DNA of 13,878 bases from Pseudomonadota bacterium (GTDB taxonomy: Bacteria; Pseudomonadota; Alphaproteobacteria; Kiloniellales; J153). The DNA is taken from NCBI GenBank assembly GCA_022572105.1, contig JACZWN010000079.1:1-13878 (forward strand), in the 5' to 3' direction. The translations under genes were made by a program, and so were the position numbers. Under the pieces are notes generated by a model. The model was not told the DNA's origin, ran no database searches, and was given only the letters and a program-made list of their open reading frames with translations. Each line of letters opens with the position of its first letter. Positions within the stretch are counted from its first letter, which is position 1. This document shows positions 9,065 through 13,878 of the stretch, piece after piece.

Positions 9065-10174
9065 ATGGCCTTTGGTATGACCCGTGAGCCGCCGCGCGAG
9101 CCCGCGAAACGCAAGCGGCCGTCGGGGGGCTCGCGCGCCTGGCTGGCGGTCACCGGCGTGCTGGCGGCGGTTGGGCTGGTTACCCTTCTGGTTCCGCCCG
9201 CAGCGCCCGCGGACATGAGGGCCGCGCTCCCCGCCTTCGACCTGCAGGGCCACCGCGGCGCGCGCGGCTACCATCCCGAGAACAGCCTGCCCGGCTTCGC
9301 GGCGGCGCTGGCGCTCGGCGTGACCACCCTGGAGATGGACCTGGCCATGACCCGCGACCGGGTCCTGGTGGTCCACCACGACCGCAGGCTCGATCCGGAG
9401 CGCACGCGCGGGCCCGACGGCGCCTGGCTGGAGGCGCCGACCCCGGCGATCTTCGAGTTGACGCGCGCCCAGCTCGGCGCCTACGACATCGGCCGCCTGC
9501 GCCCCGGCAGCCGGGCGGCCGAGCGCTTCGCCGAGCAACAGGGCCGCGACGGGGTCGCCATCCCGGCACTCGCCGAGGTCTTCGCGCTGGCCGAGGCGCG
9601 CTCGGGCGCGCGCGTGCGCTACAACCTGGAGATCAAGACCTCGCCGCTGGCGCCCGAGGAGACGGTCGCGCCCGAGGCCCTCGCCGAGGCGCTGGTGGCG
9701 GCGCTCGGGGATGCGGGCGTGACCGGCCGCGCCATGGTGCAGTCCTTCGATTGGCGCGCGCTGGCGGCGTTCCAGGAACTCGCCCCCGAGGTCCCGACCG
9801 TCTACCTGAGCGCCGAGGAACGCTGGCTGGACAACCTGGAGCGCGGCCGGCCCGGCGTCTCGCCCTGGACCGCCGGTTTCGACGTGGACCGCTTCGACGG
9901 CTCGACGCCGCGCGCGGTCGAGGCGGCCGGTGGCGCGGTCTGGTCGCCCTATTACCGGGGCCTGCGCGCGGCCGAGCTGCGCGAGGCGCACGACCTCGGC
10001 CTGCGCGTGGTGGTCTGGACCGTCAACGAGCCGGCCGACATGGCCTCGCTCATCGATTTGGGCGTCGACGGCATCATCACCGACTATCCGGACCGCCTGC
10101 GCCGGGTGATGGCCGAGAAGGGCTTGCCCCTGCCGCCAGCTTTTGCCGGGGGCGGCCTCGAGGACCCCGAGTAG
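9065..10174 (+). CDS. Glycerophosphodiester phosphodiesterase, membrane-anchored or secreted
   Basis: A 369-residue GDPD-family enzyme that hydrolyses glycerophosphodiesters to glycerol-3-phosphate and an alcohol, or related phosphodiesters. A basic N-terminus (KRKRPSGGSR) and one hydrophobic segment (about 25-43, AWLAVTGVLAAVGLVTLLV) indicate export or anchoring, with the catalytic domain in the periplasm. The TIM-barrel signature reads HRGARGYHPENS with catalytic His63, then E90-M-D92 (metal ligands), HHD with His105, NLEIK with Glu189, and the terminal DGIITDYPDRL. Length suits the family. The start at 9065 rests on GGGGGA eight bases upstream. The frame remains open back to 8942 but with atypical codons. 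Codons 2-5 overlap the right inverted end of the AT-rich element, so the true ancestral start may be ATG 9077. A clear terminator follows, so it is probably monocistronic. Confidence 0.9.
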   Translation: MAFGMTREPPREPAKRKRPSGGSRAWLAVTGVLAAVGLVTLLVPPAAPADMRAALPAFDLQGHRGARGYHPENSLPGFAAALALGVTTLEMDLAMTRDRVLVVHHDRRLDPERTRGPDGAWLEAPTPAIFELTRAQLGAYDIGRLRPGSRAAERFAEQQGRDGVAIPALAEVFALAEARSGARVRYNLEIKTSPLAPEETVAPEALAEALVAALGDAGVTGRAMVQSFDWRALAAFQELAPEVPTVYLSAEERWLDNLERGRPGVSPWTAGFDVDRFDGSTPRAVEAAGGAVWSPYYRGLRAAELREAHDLGLRVVVWTVNEPADMASLIDLGVDGIITDYPDRLRRVMAEKGLPLPPAFAGGGLEDPE

Positions 10175-10179
10175 CCCTT

Positions 10180-10199
10180 TGCCGTGGAACGGCATTTTT
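10180..10199 (+). terminator. Rho-independent terminator after the phosphodiesterase gene
   Basis: The stem TGCCGT (10180-10185) / ACGGCA (10189-10194) closes on a GGA triloop and is followed directly by TTTTT (10195-10199). It starts 6 bp after the stop codon. This is the only textbook intrinsic terminator in the window. Confidence 0.8.
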
Positions 10200-10230
10200 G
10201 GGATAGCTAAACGACTCGGCAAGCTGGACC

Positions 10231-10239
10231 TGTTATATC
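10231..10239 (+). promoter_or_regulatory. Candidate extended -10 promoter for the 515-residue protein
   Basis: TGTTATATC contains TG-n-TATATC, an extended -10 pattern, about 30 bp before the ATG at 10270. No good -35 box is seen 16-18 bp upstream. The terminator just before it means the next gene needs its own promoter, and this is the best candidate in the 95-bp gap. Confidence 0.35.
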
Positions 10240-10269
10240 CGGGCGAATCAAAAGCGAGGACATCGTCCA

Positions 10270-11817
10270 ATGCGCCGTCTCATCTTCGCCGTCGTTCTTG
10301 GGTTGGGCCTTGGGATCGCTTCGGTTCCGGCGGCGCGGGCGCTCGATCCCGATACCCTGCGCCAGGACCTGACCGAGGCGCTGAAGGGCGGCATTTTCGC
10401 CTATGCGAACCAGGCCTTCAGCTTCACCGAGGTCAGGACCACGGCGCAAGGCGAGGCCGTCCGCGTCGAGATCCTGGCCCTGGCCCTGCCCCTGCCCGAC
10501 CTCGGCGGCCGGCTCGAGCTGGGCGATCTGGCCTTTACCGTAGCCGATGCCGGAGCCGATACCGGAGCCGAGGCGGGCGCGCGCCGCTACCGCGTCTCGG
10601 AGGTGACGGCCGCCGGGGAAGCGACGCTCGTCGACGACGCCGGGAAAGATGCCGTCCTCATCAATTACCGGCTGGAGCGCCTGGCCGGCGTTTGGTCGGC
10701 CGGGCTGCGCTACTTCCTCGACCTGGACATGGCGATCGCCGGTTTCGAAATAGTCATGCCGGAGGAAAACCTGGCTCTCGGCATCGCCGAGGTCACGGCC
10801 GTCAGCCGATCGACGACCCGCGCCGACGGCTTGACCGATATGGTGAGCGAGGCGCGGGCCGTGGGACTGCGCATGATCAATCCCGATTTCGGCACGCTGC
10901 AAATCGCGGAGCTTTACGTGGATTACGAGTCTCAGGGTCAGGACCTGGTCGGCTTCCGCGCGTTCACCGAGGCGCTCCGGACGCTCAACGACGGGGACAC
11001 CCCGCCGGACCGCAGCGCGCTCGCCGCGATCGTCGAAGAACTGGCCAAGATCGACATCCTGCCCCAGGGCTTCATCGAGCGCTTCAGGCTTACCGATCTG
11101 ACCTATCTCGACCCGGCGCAGAAGCCCCGGTTCCACCTCGACCAGGCCGAGGTGGACATCGTGGCCGGCGAGCTGCATCTGCCGCTCGGCTACGGCAACC
11201 TGGGCATGAAAGTCGCCGGCCTGCGCGCCGAAACGCCCGGTGGCGCGCCGGGCGCCGAGGCGGCCGATCCCCGGCAAGCCCTGGTGCCGGAAAACCTCGG
11301 CTTCATCGTCAGCGTCGAGCGCTTTCCCATGCGGCTCATGTGGCGGAGCGTCATGCGCGCCATCGCGTTATCGGTGGCCTCGGGCGATCGGGGTTCTCCG
11401 AACGATGCCATCGGCGAGGCCATGGGCGCCGAGATTCTGGCCGCCATCAACGAGGCGCGAACGATCCTGCGGCTCGACCGCCTCGACGTGGAAGCCCCCG
11501 CCGGGCGGGTGATCGGGGAGGGTGTTTTGCAAGCCGACGTCTCGGTGCCGATCGGCGTCACGGGGCGCCTCGATCTGACCATCACCGGCTTGGACCGGAT
11601 GATCTCGATCGCCACGGGCGCGACGGCGGCCGAAGGCGGCGGCGAGGTGCCCGGCGGCAACGGCAGCGTGATGATTCTCATGATGCTGAAGTCCATGGCC
11701 CGGCGCGAGACGGCGCCCGACGGCACGGCGATCGATCGCTTCGAGATCGCCCTCACGCCGGCCGGCGAGGTCCTGGTGAACGGCCAGCCGCTCGGCGCAA
11801 TGGCGCCGCCGCAGTAA
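10270..11817 (+). CDS. Exported 515-residue protein of unknown function
   Basis: The N-terminus (MRR, then a hydrophobic run to residue 19, then AARA|LDPD) is a classical signal peptide with likely cleavage after Ala24, so the product is predicted to be periplasmic. I see no lipobox, no further membrane helix and no cysteine anywhere. The body is a long, regular beta-rich succession (for example GRLELGDLAFTV, FHLDQAEVDIVAGELHLPLGYG, GRLDLTITGLDRM). It ends with FEIALTPAGEVLVNGQPLG. That layout recalls alphaproteobacterial DUF2125 or AsmA-like periplasmic proteins, but no diagnostic motif was recognised, so no function is assigned. GAGGA nine bases before the ATG is the ribosome site. Residues 93-100 carry an ADAG/ADTG repeat from a 12-bp tandem duplication at 10543-10566 with one mismatch. 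It is flanked by the upstream terminator and a convergent gene, so it is probably monocistronic. Confidence 0.8.
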   Translation: MRRLIFAVVLGLGLGIASVPAARALDPDTLRQDLTEALKGGIFAYANQAFSFTEVRTTAQGEAVRVEILALALPLPDLGGRLELGDLAFTVADAGADTGAEAGARRYRVSEVTAAGEATLVDDAGKDAVLINYRLERLAGVWSAGLRYFLDLDMAIAGFEIVMPEENLALGIAEVTAVSRSTTRADGLTDMVSEARAVGLRMINPDFGTLQIAELYVDYESQGQDLVGFRAFTEALRTLNDGDTPPDRSALAAIVEELAKIDILPQGFIERFRLTDLTYLDPAQKPRFHLDQAEVDIVAGELHLPLGYGNLGMKVAGLRAETPGGAPGAEAADPRQALVPENLGFIVSVERFPMRLMWRSVMRAIALSVASGDRGSPNDAIGEAMGAEILAAINEARTILRLDRLDVEAPAGRVIGEGVLQADVSVPIGVTGRLDLTITGLDRMISIATGATAAEGGGEVPGGNGSVMILMMLKSMARRETAPDGTAIDRFEIALTPAGEVLVNGQPLGAMAPPQ

Positions 11818-11838
11818 TACCAAAGGTCGCCCGGTATC
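11817..11838. repeat. ATACC...GGTAT inverted repeat spanning two convergent stop codons
   Basis: ATACC (11817-11821) and GGTAT (11833-11837) form a 5-bp inverted repeat that fills the 19-bp gap between convergent genes and uses the last base of each stop codon. Its first nine bases, ATACCAAAG, equal the left end of the element at 8685 and the reverse complement of 9070-9078. It may be a REP-like copy or a short bidirectional terminator, but there is no T-run. Confidence 0.55.
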
Positions 11839-13878
11839 AGAACCGGCGAAGCAAGCGGTCGATGTAGTCCAGCTCCAGCGGCGGGCGCCTATGCTCGCCG
11901 CGGCGCCGGCGCAGCTCGTCGAGGATGCGCCGCGTTCGCCGGATCTCCATCTGGTCGGGGATCTGAACCCCCTCCAGGGCCTCCAAGCCGCCGTTGCCGG
12001 CTTCGCGGCCGAGCGGGTCGCGGCCCATTCCCCGTTGGACGCCGACCTGTCCCATCCCGCGCCGCGCCATGGAGCCCATCTGCTCCATGAACTGCTCGGC
12101 CATGGCCTGCATGCCCTGCTGGAGCTGATCGATGGCCCGGGTCTGCGGTCTGACGGCGTCCCCCGCTTGGCCCGCATCGAGTGCGTCGCGCGCGTCGCGC
12201 ATGGACTGCTCGGCCCGGCCGAGCGGCCGGGGAATGTCGCCCAGCGCCTCGCCCAGGCGGCGCATCATCTCGCCCAGCGCGCGGCGCAGCGCCTCCTGGC
12301 TGAGCGAATCGGCCCGATTCTCCTGCTGCCTCCGCCCCGCGGTCTGGTCGCTCGGGTCGCCTCGCTGCGAGCGCCGGAAGCTGCGATTGAGCAACTCCTG
12401 CTGGCGCTGCATCAGCGAATCCATGTCGCGCATCATGCGGAAGGCGTTGCGCGAATCTTCGTCCAGCCCCTGGGCGAAGGGGTTGGCGCGCAGGTTCTCG
12501 AGCAGATTCTGCAACTGCGCGAGCAGGTCGCGCGCGGCCTCGCGCGAGCCGGTCCGCGCCAGCTCGCGGGCCCGCTCGATCAGCCGTTGCAGGTCGTCGC
12601 CCTGAAGAATCTGGGCGTCCGGCGGCAGCGGCTGCATCTCGGCGCCCTCGGCCAGCTGCTCGCGCAACTGCTCGGCGAGCGCCTCGAGGAACCGGTCGAG
12701 CGCCTGCTGTAGCTCGCTCATCAGGCGCTCGATCTCCTCGTCGTCCGCGCCGCGCGCGAGCGCCTCCATCAGCGCCTTCTGGATCTCGCGGAGGTCGCGC
12801 TCGGCGATGGCGAGCTCGCCCTCCTCGATGTGCAGGGCGGTATCCCACAGCAGTTGCTGGACCTCGCCGATGGCTCTGCGCGAGGGATCGTGGATCAGCC
12901 GCCGCTCGGCCGACCGGATGGCCAGCGCCACCACCACGTCGTTGAAATAGTGATCCGGCCGGTCGTAGATCTCGCCCAGCGCGCGGATCACCGGAAGCCG
13001 GGCGGTGGGGTCGAGGGTCAGTTGCTTGCGCAGCTCCACCAGCGCGCGCGCCACTGGGTGGTTGAAGATCCGCTCGGGCAGGACCGTACGCGCCGGGTCG
13101 CTCTCGCCGCGCTGGCCGAGCGCGTCGCGCGCCACCAGGCGGATCTCGACCGCCAGGCCGGCCCAGGGGTGCGGCGTCAGGTCGTGGAAGCTCATGCCCT
13201 GGGCGCGCGCGAGGCCGATGCCGGGCAAGGCCAGGTCCAGTTCCATCGGCGCCACGCTTGGGTCGTCCAGGCGCTGAATGAGCGCGGAGACGGCGCTCAG
13301 GCCGTAGTCGTCCTCGGCCAGGTATTCCAGGCGCAGCGCCGCCCGCTCGGTGCGCCCCGGCGGCGACAGGAACTCCACGCTCGGTGCCATATCGGGCAGG
13401 AGCGCCAGCCCCCAGGCGGCCAGTTCCCGGCCGCTCTGCTCGACCGCCAGGCGCTCGCCCGCCCGGATTTCCAGGCTCACCTTGTAGGTATCCGCGGTGA
13501 CCGGGGTGAACGGTGTCTTCTGGTCGCCGACAACGAGGGACGGCACGCCGCGGCCGCCCTGCAGCTGGGCCAGGACCGTGCTGCCGACCGGCACGGCGAG
13601 CGGCGCCGCGCCGGCCTCGCCCGGGGTCAGGAAAAGCGGCGGCAGCGCGGTGTGGGCGGGCGGGTTGATCCAGACGTCCAACTGGGCCGGCGGGGCCGCG
13701 GCGAAGGCCGAAAGCTCGGGCGTGACCGCGCGCTTCAAGCGCTGCGGCCAGTCATCGCCGGCGGCGACCAGGCCGACCACCAGCAGCAGTCCGATCGCGG
13801 CGCGCAGCGCGAAGGGGTCGATGGCCGCCAGCCCGGCGCGCGGCAGGCGCAGGCGCAGCGCGCCGAGCTGGGCGCTCA
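11837..13878 (-). CDS. TIGR02302/DUF4175-type membrane protein (N-terminus beyond right edge)
   Basis: The reading frame is open from the right edge to the stop at 11837, giving 679 visible codons; the start is outside. A GTG at 13780 lies inside the frame and should not be taken as the start, because the upstream codons (GLAAIDPFALRAAIGLLLVVGLV) continue the family pattern and form a membrane helix. The middle part is beta-rich and periplasm-like, with FLSPPGRTERAALRLEYLAEDDYGLSAV. The second half (from about visible residue 280) is a long Gln/Glu/Arg-rich helical or coiled-coil region with many QQ and RR pairs. The protein ends in LELDYIDRLLRRF, typical of TIGR02302. This family is largely confined to alphaproteobacteria, is usually 800 or more residues, and has no proven role. 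It converges with the 515-residue exported protein, 19 bp away. Confidence 0.85.
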   Translation of the reverse strand, partial: SAQLGALRLRLPRAGLAAIDPFALRAAIGLLLVVGLVAAGDDWPQRLKRAVTPELSAFAAAPPAQLDVWINPPAHTALPPLFLTPGEAGAAPLAVPVGSTVLAQLQGGRGVPSLVVGDQKTPFTPVTADTYKVSLEIRAGERLAVEQSGRELAAWGLALLPDMAPSVEFLSPPGRTERAALRLEYLAEDDYGLSAVSALIQRLDDPSVAPMELDLALPGIGLARAQGMSFHDLTPHPWAGLAVEIRLVARDALGQRGESDPARTVLPERIFNHPVARALVELRKQLTLDPTARLPVIRALGEIYDRPDHYFNDVVVALAIRSAERRLIHDPSRRAIGEVQQLLWDTALHIEEGELAIAERDLREIQKALMEALARGADDEEIERLMSELQQALDRFLEALAEQLREQLAEGAEMQPLPPDAQILQGDDLQRLIERARELARTGSREAARDLLAQLQNLLENLRANPFAQGLDEDSRNAFRMMRDMDSLMQRQQELLNRSFRRSQRGDPSDQTAGRRQQENRADSLSQEALRRALGEMMRRLGEALGDIPRPLGRAEQSMRDARDALDAGQAGDAVRPQTRAIDQLQQGMQAMAEQFMEQMGSMARRGMGQVGVQRGMGRDPLGREAGNGGLEALEGVQIPDQMEIRRTRRILDELRRRRGEHRRPPLELDYIDRLLRRF

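Larger units (their letters stand above)
8685..9078. mobile_element. Possible MITE-like or REP-derived element bounded by inverted ends
   Basis: The left end begins ATACCAAAG (8685-8693) and the right end finishes CTTTGGTAT (9070-9078), a perfect 9-bp inverted pair about 394 bp apart. Extending inwards, about 18 of the first 24 positions match. The boundaries coincide with a sharp drop in GC and with the palindrome-dense block. No transposase is encoded and no target-site duplication is evident (left flank ends ggactt, right flank begins gacccg). The right end overlaps codons 2-5 of the phosphodiesterase. The alternative is two independent copies of a short REP-like palindrome; a related copy at 11817-11838 supports that reading. 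Confidence 0.35.

Noticed and set aside
9062..10270. Minus-strand open frame of 402 codons opposite the phosphodiesterase
   Set aside because: The GDPD motifs are all on the plus strand; this is the antisense shadow.
11889..12848. Minus-strand open frame of 319 codons inside the TIGR02302-type gene
   Set aside because: It is an Arg/Pro/Ala-rich alternate frame of a gene whose real frame ends in the family-typical C-terminus.
13778..13780. GTG as the start codon of the TIGR02302-type protein
   Set aside because: The frame continues open to the window edge and the upstream residues form the expected membrane helix and DP-x-x-LRA pattern, so the true start lies outside.

Overview
This is a high-GC (about 70% over the genes) bacterial chromosome segment. 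It most likely comes from an alphaproteobacterium, perhaps in or near Rhodospirillales. The gene types support this: separate glycyl-tRNA synthetase alpha and beta genes followed directly by pyruvate phosphate dikinase, a TIGR02302/DUF4175-type membrane protein, and a YgfZ-like folate-binding protein. The taxonomic call is inference from gene content and codon use, not from a marker gene.

Layout. Positions 1-468 (+) hold the 3' part of a YgfZ/CAF17-like Fe-S maintenance gene. Positions 581-7366 (-) look like one operon read from right to left: glyQ, glyS, ppdK and a D-2-hydroxyacid dehydrogenase. Gaps are 1, 12 and 32 bp, and there is a good sigma-70-type promoter at 7402-7430. Diverging from it is a small three-helix membrane protein (7561-7869, +). 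A G-rich 14-bp tandem repeat separates that gene from a convergent HAD-family GmhB-like phosphatase (7944-8630, -). Next comes a 434-bp gene-free block of about 49% GC (8631-9064), full of inverted repeats. It is followed by a membrane-anchored or secreted glycerophosphodiester phosphodiesterase (9065-10174, +) with a clear terminator at 10180-10199, then a signal-peptide-bearing 515-residue protein of unknown function (10270-11817, +). Converging on the latter, 19 bp away, is a TIGR02302/DUF4175-type protein (11837 to beyond the right edge, -).

How the genes work together. The glyQ-glyS-ppdK-dehydrogenase operon joins tRNA charging to central carbon metabolism (pyruvate/phosphoenolpyruvate interconversion and a 2-hydroxyacid/2-oxoacid step). 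The remaining genes are mostly single transcription units.

No complete new multi-gene system, CRISPR array, toxin-antitoxin pair or prophage is visible. The most unusual stretch is 8685-9078. It is AT-rich relative to its surroundings and bounded by a perfect 9-bp inverted repeat that extends imperfectly to about 24 bp. It holds at least eight short palindromes or hairpins, and it supplies the ribosome binding site and first codons of the downstream phosphodiesterase. It looks like a small non-autonomous mobile or REP-like element fused to the 5' end of a resident gene. A related copy of its end lies exactly over the two convergent stop codons near 11817-11837.
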